NCBI RefSeq assembly: GCF_002902845.1
Contig: NZ_PPTF01000073.1
Span: forward strand, 53,808-117,807
Direction of reading: 5' to 3'
Source of the DNA: Chromobacterium sinusclupearum
GTDB taxonomy: Bacteria > Pseudomonadota > Gammaproteobacteria > Burkholderiales > Chromobacteriaceae
Length of the DNA: 64,000 nt
In this document: positions 35,140 through 44,411 of the stretch, in pieces
How positions within the stretch are numbered: the first letter of the stretch is position 1
Layout of the letters: the number at the start of each line of letters is the position of its first letter
Notes under the pieces: generated by a model
The model's input: the letters and a program-made list of their open reading frames with translations, nothing else
Told to the model about the DNA's origin: nothing
Database searches by the model: none
Program-made: the position numbers and the translations under genes

Positions 35140-37176
35140 TTACGCGGACGCCGCCACCATGCCGGAATGGCGCAGCAAGGCGTCGATTTGCGGGTCGCGG
35201 CCGCGGAAGGCGCGGAACGATTCCAGCGCCGGACGGCTGCCGCCGACGGCCAGGATCTCGTTCCAGAAGCGCTTGCCGGTTTCCGGATTGGCCCCGCCCA
35301 CTTCCTCGAAGGCGGCGTAAGCATCGGCGGACAGCACCTCGGCCCACTTGTAGCTGTAGTAGCCTGCCGCGTAGCCGCCGGCGAAGATATGGCCGAAGCT
35401 GTTGGGGAAGCGGTTGTAAGCCGGCGGGAAGTTCACCGCCACCTCGCGCCGCACCTCGTCCAGCAGCGCCAGCCAGTCGCCGTTGTCTGCGTCGAAGCTG
35501 CTGTACAGCATCAGGTCGAACAGGGCGAACTCCAATTGGCGCACCGTGGCCATGCCGCTCTGGAAGTTCTTGGCGGCCAGCATCTTGTCGTACAAGGCGC
35601 GCAGCAGCGCTTCGCCGCTATCGACGTGGGCGGTCATGCCCTGCAGCACGTCCCATTCCCAGGCGAAGTTTTCCAGGAACTGGCTGGGCAGCTCCACCGC
35701 GTCCCATTCCACGCCGTTGATGCCGGACACGCCCAGTTCGTCGACGCGGGTCAGCATGTGGTGCAGACCGTGGCCGAACTCGTGGAACAGCGTGATCACT
35801 TCGTCGTGCGTGAACAGCGCCGGCTTGTCGCCGACCGGTCGGGTGAAGTTGCAGGTCAGGTAGGCCACCGGCGTCTGCAGCGCGCCGCCGTTCTTGCGGC
35901 GGCCGCGCGCGTCGTCCATCCAGGCGCCGGAGCGCTTGCCGTCGCGGGCGTACAGGTCGAAATAGAAACTGCCCAGCAGCTCGCCATCCTTCACGATGTC
36001 GTAGAAGCGCACATCGGCATGCCATACCGGGGCGCGGCTTTCGCGCACCTCCACGCCGAACAGCTTGCCCACCACGCCGAACAGGCCCCGGATCACCTTG
36101 CCCTCGGGGAAGTACTGCTTCACTTCCTGCTCGGAGAACGCGTAGCGGGCGACGCGCAGCTTTTCCGCCGCGTAGGCCAGGTCCCAGGCCTGCAGCTCGG
36201 CGATGCCCAACTCGGTCTTGGCGAAGGCTTCCAGCTCTTCGCGGTCCTTCGCCGCAAACGGCTTGGCCTTGGCCGCCAGGTCGCGCAGGAAGGCGATCAC
36301 CTGCTCCGGGCTTTCCGCCATCTTGGTGAACAGCGACAGCTCGGCGAAATTGGCGAAGCCCAACAGCTGCGACTCTTCGCGCGCCAGCTTCAGCTTCTCG
36401 CGGATGATGGGGCCGTTGTCGCGCTCGGCCGGGCCGAACTCCGACGCGCGCTGCACATAGGCCTGATACAGCTTTTCGCGCAGGCCGCGGTTGTCGGCAT
36501 ACTGCATCACCGGGAAATAGAACGGGAACTGCAGAGTAATCTTGTAGCCGGTCTTGCCGTCGCCCTCTGCCGCGGCGGCGAACATTTCCAGCGAATCCTC
36601 CGGCACGCCGGCCAGCTCGGCCTTGTCGTGGATGATCAGGCTGAAATCGTCGGTCGCGTCCAGCACGTTCTGTTCGAACTTGGCGGACAGCTCGGCCAGG
36701 CGAGTCTGGATCGCGGCGAAACGCTCCTTGGCCGCGGCCTCCAGCTCGGCGCCGGACAGGCGGAAATCGCGCAGATCGTTCTCGATGATCTTCTTGCGCG
36801 CCGCGCCATAGGACGCATGCTCCGCGCTGGCGGCCAGCGCCTTGAAGCGGGCGAACAGGTTCAGGTTCTGCCCCATCTCGGTCCAGAACTCCGAAATGCG
36901 CGGGATGTTGGCGTTGTAAGCGTCGCGCAGCTCCGGCGTATTGACCACGGCGTTCAAATGCCCCACCACGCCCCAGGCGCGCGACAGACGCTCGGTGGCG
37001 TCGGTCAGCGGCGAAACGAAGTTGTCCCAGCTCGGCTCGCCGGTTTCGGCCGTCAGCCTGGCCACGGTGGCGCGCGCTTCTTCCAGCAGGACATCGATGG
37101 CGGGGCCGATGTGCTCGGGGCGGATTTCTTCAAAACGCGGCAAACCGGAAAAATCGAGTAGGGGATTCTGGCTCAT
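35140..37176 (-). CDS. prlC: Oligopeptidase A
   Basis: A 678-residue cytoplasmic zinc peptidase of family M3 that degrades oligopeptides and cleaved signal peptides. ATG 37176 gives MSQNPLLDFSGLPRFEEIRP, the standard start. The HExxH motif is TLFHEFGHGLHHML, and the C-terminal region with YKWAEVLSADAYAAFEE is typical. It is transcribed divergently from the gamma-carbonic anhydrase gene. Confidence 0.96.
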   Translation of the reverse strand: MSQNPLLDFSGLPRFEEIRPEHIGPAIDVLLEEARATVARLTAETGEPSWDNFVSPLTDATERLSRAWGVVGHLNAVVNTPELRDAYNANIPRISEFWTEMGQNLNLFARFKALAASAEHASYGAARKKIIENDLRDFRLSGAELEAAAKERFAAIQTRLAELSAKFEQNVLDATDDFSLIIHDKAELAGVPEDSLEMFAAAAEGDGKTGYKITLQFPFYFPVMQYADNRGLREKLYQAYVQRASEFGPAERDNGPIIREKLKLAREESQLLGFANFAELSLFTKMAESPEQVIAFLRDLAAKAKPFAAKDREELEAFAKTELGIAELQAWDLAYAAEKLRVARYAFSEQEVKQYFPEGKVIRGLFGVVGKLFGVEVRESRAPVWHADVRFYDIVKDGELLGSFYFDLYARDGKRSGAWMDDARGRRKNGGALQTPVAYLTCNFTRPVGDKPALFTHDEVITLFHEFGHGLHHMLTRVDELGVSGINGVEWDAVELPSQFLENFAWEWDVLQGMTAHVDSGEALLRALYDKMLAAKNFQSGMATVRQLEFALFDLMLYSSFDADNGDWLALLDEVRREVAVNFPPAYNRFPNSFGHIFAGGYAAGYYSYKWAEVLSADAYAAFEEVGGANPETGKRFWNEILAVGGSRPALESFRAFRGRDPQIDALLRHSGMVAASA

Positions 37177-37277
37177 GGCTTCAACGTCCTGTTCAGTGGG
37201 GCCGATATGATAAAGGAATTTGCCTGCCGCGGCGCGTGCCCGGCACAATGCATCATTGCAGAAATAAGGACGAAACG

Positions 37278-37823
37278 ATGAAAAGCAATATCCGCCCCTA
37301 CGACGGCCACCGTCCCGCCATCGCCGACGGCTGTTATATCGACCCGGCCGCGGTGGTGATAGGCGAGGTGAAGCTGGAAGAAGGCGCGTCCGTCTGGCCC
37401 TGCGCGGTGATCCGCGGCGACGTCAACCATATCCACATCGGCGAGAACAGCAATGTGCAGGACCACGCCATGCTGCACGTCAGCCACAAGACCGCGGCCG
37501 ATCCGCACGGCGCGCCGCTGATCATAGGCAAGCACGTCACCATCGGCCACCACGTGACGCTGCACGGCTGCACCATAGGCGACGAGGTGCTGATCGGCAT
37601 CGGCAGCATCGTGCTGGACCGGGCGGTGGTGGAAGACCGTGTGCTGATCGGCGCCGGCAGCCTGGTGCCGCCGGGCAAGCGGCTGCAATCCGGCTATCTC
37701 TATCTGGGCAATCCGGTCAAACAGGCGCGCGCGCTGACCGAACAGGAACTGGCCTACTTCAAGTATTCCGCCGAGCACTACCTGCGCGTGGCGGACAAGC
37801 ACAAGGCCAACCTGGAGGACTGA
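37278..37823 (+). CDS. Gamma-carbonic anhydrase family protein (YrdA-like)
   Basis: A 181-residue left-handed beta-helix protein built of hexapeptide repeats (DPAAVVIGEVKLEEGASVWP...VIRGDVNHIHIGENSNVQD). The three zinc His are seen in DHAMLHVSH, and IGHHVTLHG. The fold and ligands are those of gamma-carbonic anhydrases, though many YrdA-like members have no measurable activity. ATG 37278 is preceded by AAGGA. It is followed by the RDD gene after three bases, so they form an operon. Confidence 0.92.
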   Translation: MKSNIRPYDGHRPAIADGCYIDPAAVVIGEVKLEEGASVWPCAVIRGDVNHIHIGENSNVQDHAMLHVSHKTAADPHGAPLIIGKHVTIGHHVTLHGCTIGDEVLIGIGSIVLDRAVVEDRVLIGAGSLVPPGKRLQSGYLYLGNPVKQARALTEQELAYFKYSAEHYLRVADKHKANLED

Positions 37824-37826
37824 GCG

Positions 37827-38321
37827 ATGGCAAGCGACCGCGATGAGGAACTGGAGTACGTCGGCTTCTGGGCCAGGACGCTGGCCAGCCTGGTGGACAC
37901 CGTGCTGCTGCTGATCGTGTCGGCGCCGCTATGGTGGCTGCTGGCCCGGCGCGAGGTTCCGCAACTGGCCGATGCGATGCCCAGCCTAACCGAACTGGCC
38001 GGCCTGGGCAGCCTGGGCGAATTCCTGATCAACTACCTGCTGCCGGCCGCGGCCGTCATCCTGTTCTGGATCTACAAGAGCGCCACGCCCGGCAAGATGA
38101 TGCTGGGCGCCAAGGTGGTGGACGCCGACAGCGGCGGCCCGCTGACGCCGGGCCAGGCGGCGCTGCGCTATCTGGGCTATTTCGTCGCTATCATCCCGTT
38201 CTGCCTGGGAATCGTCTGGGTGGGGATCGATCCGCGCAAACAAGGCTGGCACGACAAGCTGGCGCGCACCGTGGTGGTGCGGCGCAAACCGGCGCCGGTG
38301 TCGTTCCCGCGCCGCGGCTGA
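37827..38321 (+). CDS. RDD family membrane protein
   Basis: A 164-residue membrane protein: GFWARTLASLVDTVLLLIVS carries the Arg and Asp of the RDD name, with a second helix near LINYLLPAAAVILFWIYKSA and a third near YLGYFVAIIPFCLGIVWVGI. The PGKMMLGAKVVDADSGGPLT and QGWHDKLARTVVV segments are typical. Members are of uncertain function; sodium/proton antiport has been proposed for some. Coupled to the upstream gene by a three-base gap. Confidence 0.9.
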   Translation: MASDRDEELEYVGFWARTLASLVDTVLLLIVSAPLWWLLARREVPQLADAMPSLTELAGLGSLGEFLINYLLPAAAVILFWIYKSATPGKMMLGAKVVDADSGGPLTPGQAALRYLGYFVAIIPFCLGIVWVGIDPRKQGWHDKLARTVVVRRKPAPVSFPRRG

Positions 38322-38324
38322 GAC

Positions 38325-39968
38325 TCACGCCGCGCGCGGGAGCGGCGCGCGGAACGGCTTGCCCGCCTGGGCCGCCGCCGGCTCCTGCTTCGGCAGACGG
38401 AACCAGGCCAGCGCCTGCCCCAGGCCCCCGGCCGACTGCGCCAATTGCAGCATCAGCGGCTCCGCCGCCTCCATCTGGCTTTCGATGTCATGCGCCAGGC
38501 TGGCCAGCTCGTGGCCGTGCTGACGGATGGTGCCGCCGGCGCGGGCCTGCAGCTCGCGCGCGGTGCCGATGTCTTCCATCAACACGCCCAGGCGGCCCAG
38601 CGCGTCATCCACCAGGCCCAACGCGGCGTCCAGCGCCTGTTGCGATGCCTGGCTGTCGCGGCTGGCGCTGCCAGCGGCGGCAATCGCCTCGCCCAGCGCG
38701 CCCTTGGCGCGCTCCATCTTCTGCAGGCTGCCGAAAATCGCGCCGGTGGCGTTGGCGGTGCTTTCCGACAGCTTGCGCACCTCGTCCGCCACCACGGCGA
38801 AGCCGCGGCCGGCCTCGCCGGCCCGGGCGGCTTCAATCGCCGCGTTCAGCGCCAGCAGATTGGTCTGATCCGCCACGTCGCGGATCAGCGAGCTGATTTG
38901 GGAAATGGCGCCCACCGCCTGGCTCAGCTCCTGCATTTCCAGCGTGGCGTAGTCTATGCGTTCCACCAGCTGCCGCATGGCGTCGGCGTTGCACTCGCCC
39001 TGCCGTCTGGCCTGGGCGGTGGCCGTGGCGGCGCTGCGCGAATTGTCCAGCGCCGCCTCGATATGCTGCGCCACCTGTTCGGCGTGATCGGCGATTTCGG
39101 CCGCCGCGTCGTTGCACAGCCGGCTCTTGCCGGTCTGCTGCTGGCTGGCGTCGGCGCTCTTGCGCGTCAACAGCTGCAGGCGCTGGCTGTCGCGCAGATT
39201 GTTGCCGGCATGCAGCCTGACCTCGTCCAACAGGCTGGCCAGCCGGTCCAGAAAACGGTTGATGCGCGAAGCGGCGTGCGCCAGCTCGTCCTGGCCCTGG
39301 TCCGGCAGGCGCACCGCCAGATTGCCCTCGCTCAGCGCATCCGCCGCCCGCGCCATCGCCAACAAGTGGCGCTTCAAACGGCGGGCCAGCGTCAGCTGGA
39401 TCAGCACCACCAGCGCGCTGGCCAAGGCCAGCGGCCCCAGGATCAACGGCGCGAGCCAGGCCAGCGCGGTCGCCAGCGCGGCCTTCTCCTGCAGCAGTTC
39501 GCCGTCGCGGCGGGCAAGCTGGCGATCGATCTCGGCGGCCAGCGGCACCAGGTCATTCAGATACGCCTGCTCCGGTATCGACAGCGCGTCCTGCGGCGCG
39601 GTCTCGGCGATGCGGATGGCGCTGCCCAAGTTGCGAACATATTCCTGCCAGTGGCCGCGCAATACGCCGGCAAAAGCCTGGCGATCCGCATCCGGCAGGC
39701 TGGCCAGGATTTCATCCTGCAATATGCCCACTTGGCGTTGCGCCTGCTTCAGGCGGACAGCGGTTTCCGGCAGTAAGGGATCGGCGCGGGAAAACGACAG
39801 GGAAACGGCCTTCAGCTGCTGCAGATTGCTGCTCAGCCGCTGCAGGCGGGTATAGCGATCGACATGCTGGGTAAAGGAATAAAGCTGCTGCCCGGTGACC
39901 GCCATCACCAGCGCCAGGCTGGCGAGCGTGAAGGAAATGGTCAGCCACAGGCATTTAATCAAAGACAT
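38325..39968 (-). CDS. Methyl-accepting chemotaxis protein (short periplasmic domain)
   Basis: A 547-residue chemoreceptor. ATG 39968 starts the first membrane helix ([20 protein letters not shown]); a longer frame would add 32 unlikely residues. The periplasmic part (about 30-170) is helical, 4HB-like, with no Cache motif. After a second helix (about 176-200) and HAMP, the signalling domain has [20 protein letters not shown] and [20 protein letters not shown]. The N-terminal ligand domain gives no clue to the signal. It diverges from the APC permease gene. Confidence 0.92.
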   Translation of the reverse strand: MSLIKCLWLTISFTLASLALVMAVTGQQLYSFTQHVDRYTRLQRLSSNLQQLKAVSLSFSRADPLLPETAVRLKQAQRQVGILQDEILASLPDADRQAFAGVLRGHWQEYVRNLGSAIRIAETAPQDALSIPEQAYLNDLVPLAAEIDRQLARRDGELLQEKAALATALAWLAPLILGPLALASALVVLIQLTLARRLKRHLLAMARAADALSEGNLAVRLPDQGQDELAHAASRINRFLDRLASLLDEVRLHAGNNLRDSQRLQLLTRKSADASQQQTGKSRLCNDAAAEIADHAEQVAQHIEAALDNSRSAATATAQARRQGECNADAMRQLVERIDYATLEMQELSQAVGAISQISSLIRDVADQTNLLALNAAIEAARAGEAGRGFAVVADEVRKLSESTANATGAIFGSLQKMERAKGALGEAIAAAGSASRDSQASQQALDAALGLVDDALGRLGVLMEDIGTARELQARAGGTIRQHGHELASLAHDIESQMEAAEPLMLQLAQSAGGLGQALAWFRLPKQEPAAAQAGKPFRAPLPRAA

Positions 39969-40320
39969 GGCAGGCACTGCATACACAAGAGGAAGCCGCG
40001 AGTGTAGCCCTCGATTGTGACAAAAAGATTGCATTACATATAAGCAAACGCTGGCATAGAGCATTCACACTGCGTTACAATCCGCCGGCCATCCCCGGTG
40101 GCGAGCCGTATTCGGCTGCGGCGCAGCCAATCCCCGCCCACCTCACTCGGCAAGCGTGATGACGCGCCTGCCTTCCAGGCACTGCCTGCCCCGCGCAGGC
40201 GACATTCCAGAAGACCGGGCTACCCGGCACTGTGGGCAACACCCTCCTCCGGCAAGGCGCGCGCGCGCCAGCCAGGGACGGCTGTTGCCCTCCACCACGA
40301 AATTGACAGGAGATTCGCCC

Positions 40321-41955
40321 TTGCAACACCAACACTCCCGCCACATCGGCCCGATCGCGCTGATGTTGACCGGTCTTGGCTCCATCATCGGCTCCGGTTG
40401 GCTGTTCGGCGCCGCCCACGCCGCGCAGATCGCCGGCCCGGCCGCCATCGTCGCCTGGATCGTCGGCATGGTGATCATTCTTTCCATCGCCCTGAGCTAT
40501 GCCGAACTCGGCGCCATGTTCCCGGAGTCCGGCGGCATGGTGCGCTATGCCCGCTACTCCCACGGTTCCTTGCTCGGCTTCATCGCCGCCTGGGCCAACT
40601 GGATCGCCATCGTGTCGGTGATTCCGATCGAGGCCGAGGCCTCGGTGCAATACATGAGCACCTGGCCCTATCCCTGGGCCCACGATCTGTACAGCAACGG
40701 CGAGCTGAGCACCGTCGGCCTGTCCTTCTCCGCCGTGCTGGTGGTGGTCTATTTCATGCTCAACTACTGGGGCGTCAAGCTGTTCGCCAAGGCCAACAGC
40801 GCCATCACCGTGTTCAAGGTGATCGTGCCCGCGCTGACGGTGGCCGCGCTGATCTACAGCGGCTTCCATTCGGAAAACCTGAACAATCCGGCGCTGGGCG
40901 GCTTCGCGCCGTTCGGCTGGGCCAGCGTGATGACCGCCGTGGCCACCAGCGGCATCGTGTTCAGCTTCAATGGCTTCCAAAGCCCGATCAATCTGGCCGG
41001 CGAGGCCCGCAATCCGGGCAAGAGCGTGCCATTCGGCGTGGTCGGCTCCATCCTGCTGGCGGCGGTGATCTACGTCGCGCTGCAGGTCGCCTTCCTCGGC
41101 GCGCTGTCGCCCAGCGATCTGGCCCACGGCTGGAAAGGCCTGGATTTCAGCTCCCCGTTCGCCCAGCTGGCCATGGCCCTGGGTTTGAACTGGCTGATGA
41201 TGACGCTGTATTTTGACGCCTTCGTCAGCCCCAGCGGCACCGGCGCCACCTATATGGCCACCACCTCGCGCATGATCTACGGCATGCAGCGCAACGGCAC
41301 CATGCCGGAGATCTTCGGCCGCATCCACCCGCTGTACCGCATTCCGCGTCCGGCCATGTGGTTCAACCTGGCCGTGTCCTTCGTCTTCCTGTTCTTCTTC
41401 CGCGGCTGGGGCACGCTGGCGGCGGTGATCTCGGTCGCCACCGTGATCTCCTACCTGACCGGCCCGATCAGCGTAGCCGCGCTGCGCCGCTGCGCGCCGG
41501 ATCTGCCGCGTCCGCTGCGCCTGGCTGGTCTGAGCCTGATCGCGCCGTTCGCCTTCGTCTGCGCCTCGCTGGTGCTGTACTGGGCGCGCTGGCCGCTGAC
41601 CGGCCACATCATCTTCCTGATCGTGGCGGCCCTGCCGGTGTACTTCTGGTACCAGGCCAAGGCCGGTTGGCCGGAGTTCGGCCGCGAGCTGAAAGGCGCG
41701 CTGTGGATGGTGCTGTATCTGCCGGCGATGGCCTTGCTGTCTTGGATTGGCAGCGCCGACTTCGGCGGCATCGGCATCCTGCCTTACGGCATCGACATGG
41801 CCGTGGTGGCCGCGGCTTCGCTGGGCTTCTACTACTGGGGCGTCAACAGCGGCTGGTACACCCGCTACCTGCGCGACGAGCACGACCCGGCGATGGTGGA
41901 AGCCATGCAGCAGGACGGCGAGTCCGCCGGCAAGCTGGCCGGCCAGCGCGGCTAA
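40321..41955 (+). CDS. APC-family amino acid permease
   Basis: A 544-residue transporter with about 12-14 membrane helices. The start codon is TTG 40321, chosen because AGGAG sits at 40309-40313 and the product begins at the first helix, IGPIALMLTGLGSIIGSGWL, which holds the substrate-binding GSG motif. YAELGAMFPESGGMVRYARY and AGEARNPGKSVPFGV are typical of amino acid permeases. It resembles aspartate:proton symporters of Gram-positive bacteria, but the substrate is not certain. The gap 39969-40320 holds both promoters and no other gene. Confidence 0.9.
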   Translation: MQHQHSRHIGPIALMLTGLGSIIGSGWLFGAAHAAQIAGPAAIVAWIVGMVIILSIALSYAELGAMFPESGGMVRYARYSHGSLLGFIAAWANWIAIVSVIPIEAEASVQYMSTWPYPWAHDLYSNGELSTVGLSFSAVLVVVYFMLNYWGVKLFAKANSAITVFKVIVPALTVAALIYSGFHSENLNNPALGGFAPFGWASVMTAVATSGIVFSFNGFQSPINLAGEARNPGKSVPFGVVGSILLAAVIYVALQVAFLGALSPSDLAHGWKGLDFSSPFAQLAMALGLNWLMMTLYFDAFVSPSGTGATYMATTSRMIYGMQRNGTMPEIFGRIHPLYRIPRPAMWFNLAVSFVFLFFFRGWGTLAAVISVATVISYLTGPISVAALRRCAPDLPRPLRLAGLSLIAPFAFVCASLVLYWARWPLTGHIIFLIVAALPVYFWYQAKAGWPEFGRELKGALWMVLYLPAMALLSWIGSADFGGIGILPYGIDMAVVAAASLGFYYWGVNSGWYTRYLRDEHDPAMVEAMQQDGESAGKLAGQRG

Positions 41956-41980
41956 GCCACCCTATCCTTCGCTCAAAAAC

Positions 41981-42008
41981 AAAGCCGACCCGGATGGGTC
42001 GGCTTTTT
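41981..42008 (+). terminator. Terminator after the APC permease
   Basis: AAAGCCGACCC-GGAT-GGGTCGGCTTT stem-loop with TTTTT, 26 bases past the stop. It lies between convergent genes and could also stop tpx transcription. Confidence 0.9.
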
Positions 42009-42084
42009 GCTTGCCTGCATTCCAGTCATCGCCTAGAACGCGCGATGAAGCCGACAGAATGATCGGCCCTGAATGGAATAGGAA

Positions 42085-42582
42085 TTACAGCGCGGCCAGG
42101 GCGGCGGCGTAGTCCGGCTCGTCGGCGATCTCGCCCACCAGCTGGCTGTGCAGCACCTTGTTGTCGGCATCCAGCACCACCACGGCGCGCGCGGTCAGGC
42201 CGGCCAGCGGGCCGGAAGCCAGCTTGACGCCATACGCTTCGGCGAAGCCGCCGTTGCGGAAGGTGGACAGCGTCACCACGTTTTCAATGCCCTCGGCGCC
42301 GCAGAAGCGCTTCTGCGCAAACGGCAGGTCGGCGGACACGCACAACACCACGGTGTCGGCCAGCGCGGCGGCTTTCTCATTGAACTTGCGCACGGAGGTG
42401 GCGCAGGTCGGGGTATCCACGCTCGGGAAGATGTTGAGGATCTTGCGCTTGCCGGCAAAAGTGGCCAGCGTCACTTCGGCCAGATCGCCGCCGGTCAGTT
42501 GCAGCGCCGGTGCTTGCTCGCCCTTGGCCGGCAGCTTGCCCGCCACTTCCACCGGATTGCCGCGCAGGGTTACGGTTGCCAT
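42085..42582 (-). CDS. tpx: Thiol peroxidase
   Basis: A 165-residue atypical two-Cys peroxiredoxin that reduces hydroperoxides with thioredoxin. ATG 42582 gives [20 protein letters not shown]. The peroxidatic Cys is in [13 protein letters not shown] and the resolving Cys in [24 protein letters not shown] precedes the start. The periplasmic-SOD gene begins about 270 bp away on the other strand, so two oxidative-stress genes are adjacent and divergent. Confidence 0.96.
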   Translation of the reverse strand: MATVTLRGNPVEVAGKLPAKGEQAPALQLTGGDLAEVTLATFAGKRKILNIFPSVDTPTCATSVRKFNEKAAALADTVVLCVSADLPFAQKRFCGAEGIENVVTLSTFRNGGFAEAYGVKLASGPLAGLTARAVVVLDADNKVLHSQLVGEIADEPDYAAALAAL

Positions 42583-42732
42583 GTCTTGCTTCCTCGTCTG
42601 GGGTGAATGATGGCGATAGTGTGGAGCAAAGCCGGTGAAATTCAACCATGACAGGTTAATGGTTGTGCGCGGTTTTCTGTTCACGCCCCTCCTGCATGCC
42701 AACGTACTGGATTAATCGGTAAAATTGTCCCA

Positions 42733-42825
42733 CGCTAAGAGTCGCGAACCAACCATCGAACAGACCGTGAGCCAAGTCGCGCCCCGCAGACAGCGCGGGG
42801 GATCAGCGGTTTGCTTAGTGGTTCT
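42733..42825. repeat. Intergenic element with inverted ends (copy B)
   Basis: CGCTAAGAGTCGCGAACCAACC at the left resembles the inverse of GGTTTGCTTAGTGGTTC at the right, and the interior GAGCCAAGTCGCG, GCAGACAG and GGATCAG recur from 442-555. It fills the gap between tpx and the SOD gene. Confidence 0.5.
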
Positions 42826-42855
42826 AAAACGATATCCACGGTAAAGGAGCGAAAC

Positions 42856-43572
42856 ATGTCCAGCCAAGACCGCAGCACCCCGACCACCTCGTCCCGCCGC
42901 AGCTTCCTGCTGGCCGCCGCCGGCTCGCTGGCCGCGCTGGCGCTGCCCACCCTCCCCCTCAGCGCCCGCGCCTCGTCGGCACAGGTTCTACCGCCGCTGC
43001 CCTATGCCGACAACGCGCTGGAGCCGGTGATCTCCGCCCGCACCTTGGGCTTCCACTACGGCAAACATCACAAGGCTTATCTGGATAACTTAAACAAGCT
43101 GATCGCCGGCCGCGACTACGCCGATCTGTCGCTGGAAGACATCATCAGCCGCTCGGCCAAACAAGCCGGCGATGCCGCCATCTTCAACAATGCCGCCCAG
43201 CTGTGGAACCACACTTTCTACTGGCGCAGCATGCGGCCGCAGGGCGGCGGCACGCCGCCGCAAGCCTTGCGCGAGAAGATCGAAGCGTCGTTCGGCAGCG
43301 TGGACGCCTGTAAGCAGCAGCTGGCCGGCGCCGCCATCTCGCAGTTTGGCAGCGGCTGGGCCTGGCTGGTGCAGGATGGCGACAAGCTGCGCGTGGTGAA
43401 AACCGGCAATGCCGACACCCCCATCACCGCCGGCCTGACCCCGCTCTTGAATGTGGACGTGTGGGAGCACGCCTACTATCTGGACTACCAGAACCGCCGC
43501 GCCGATTACGTCAACGCGGTGCTGGACAAGCTGGTCAACTGGGAGTTCGCGCAGCAGAACCTGAAAGCGTGA
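42856..43572 (+). CDS. Fe/Mn superoxide dismutase with Tat signal peptide
   Basis: A 238-residue enzyme. AAAGGAG precedes ATG 42856. The N-terminus carries a twin-arginine signal ([20 protein letters not shown]), so the dismutase should be folded with its metal before export to the periplasm. Metal ligands are His in [11 protein letters not shown] and LWNHTFYW, plus Asp/His in [13 protein letters not shown]. Iron vs manganese cannot be fixed here; [13 protein letters not shown] motif [11 protein letters not shown] suggests the Fe type. Cytoplasmic Fe-SOD is the rule, so a Tat-exported copy is less usual. Confidence 0.93.
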   Translation: MSSQDRSTPTTSSRRSFLLAAAGSLAALALPTLPLSARASSAQVLPPLPYADNALEPVISARTLGFHYGKHHKAYLDNLNKLIAGRDYADLSLEDIISRSAKQAGDAAIFNNAAQLWNHTFYWRSMRPQGGGTPPQALREKIEASFGSVDACKQQLAGAAISQFGSGWAWLVQDGDKLRVVKTGNADTPITAGLTPLLNVDVWEHAYYLDYQNRRADYVNAVLDKLVNWEFAQQNLKA

Positions 43573-43583
43573 GCGGGGGCGTT

Positions 43584-44306
43584 ATGCCAACGGAGCGCAT
43601 CGCAGCGCTGGTGTTCGACGTGTTCGGCACCGTGGTGGACTGGCGCGAAGGCGTGGCGCGCAACGCCGCCGCCTTTTTGCAACGCCATCCCGGCGCCAGG
43701 CAGGATGCTTACGCCTTCGCCGACGCCTGGCGCGCCCGCTATTCGCCGGCCATGGAGGAAGTGCGCAGCGGACGGCGGCCGTTCACCCGGCTGGACCAAC
43801 TGCATCGCGAAAACCTGGAAGCCGTCTTGCCGGAGTTCGGCATTACGCCAGCGGCGGTGCCGGAGGAAGAACTGCAATGGCTGAACCGCGCCTGGCACCG
43901 GCTGGAGCCCTGGCCGGACAGCGTGGAGGGATTGAGCCGGCTGAAGCGGCGCTGCGTCATCGCCCCGCTGTCCAACGGCAATTTCAGCCTGCTGCTGAAC
44001 CTGGCCAAATACGCCGGCCTGCCCTGGGACGCCATCATGGGCGCGGAACTGGCGCAGGCCTACAAACCGATGCCGCAAGCCTATCTGCGCACGGCAGCGC
44101 TGCTGGACCTGCCGCCGCAACGGGTCTGCCTGGTGGCAGCGCACAACGGCGACCTGGCCGCCGCGCGTCGCTGCGGCTTCAAAACCGCCTTCATTCCCCG
44201 GCCGCGCGAATTCGGTCCCAATCAGCAGACGGACCTTATGGCGGAGCAGGATTGGGATTGGGTGGCCAAGAGTTTGGTGGAACTGGCCGGGATGCTGGGC
44301 GCCTGA
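43584..44306 (+). CDS. Haloacid dehalogenase, type II-like (HAD superfamily)
   Basis: A 240-residue HAD hydrolase. Nucleophile Asp is in ALVFDVFGTVVDWREG, motif II is PLSNGNFSLL (Ser/Asn), Lys is in YKPMPQAYL, and the motif IV region is VAAHNGDLAAARRCGFKTAF. That arrangement, with Arg-rich cap sequence, is that of (S)-2-haloacid dehalogenases; a phosphatase role is the alternative. ATG 43584 lies 11 bases past the SOD stop, so the two genes likely share a transcript. Confidence 0.88.
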   Translation: MPTERIAALVFDVFGTVVDWREGVARNAAAFLQRHPGARQDAYAFADAWRARYSPAMEEVRSGRRPFTRLDQLHRENLEAVLPEFGITPAAVPEEELQWLNRAWHRLEPWPDSVEGLSRLKRRCVIAPLSNGNFSLLLNLAKYAGLPWDAIMGAELAQAYKPMPQAYLRTAALLDLPPQRVCLVAAHNGDLAAARRCGFKTAFIPRPREFGPNQQTDLMAEQDWDWVAKSLVELAGMLGA

Positions 44307-44377
44307 TTGCCAGCCACGCTCATCCGCATCGCCCTCCGTATGGCTGGCCCATCCGGGCAACAAACGCGCCATCCATG

Positions 44378-44406
44378 AAAAACGGGGCCGCTTTCGCTGC
44401 CCCGTT
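44378..44406 (-). terminator. Terminator after the SMC operon
   Basis: AACGGGGC/GCCCCGTT stem; A residues at 44378-44382 encode the minus-strand T-run. It ends six bases before the stop codon of the SMC-like gene. Confidence 0.8.
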
Positions 44407-44411
44407 CTGGT

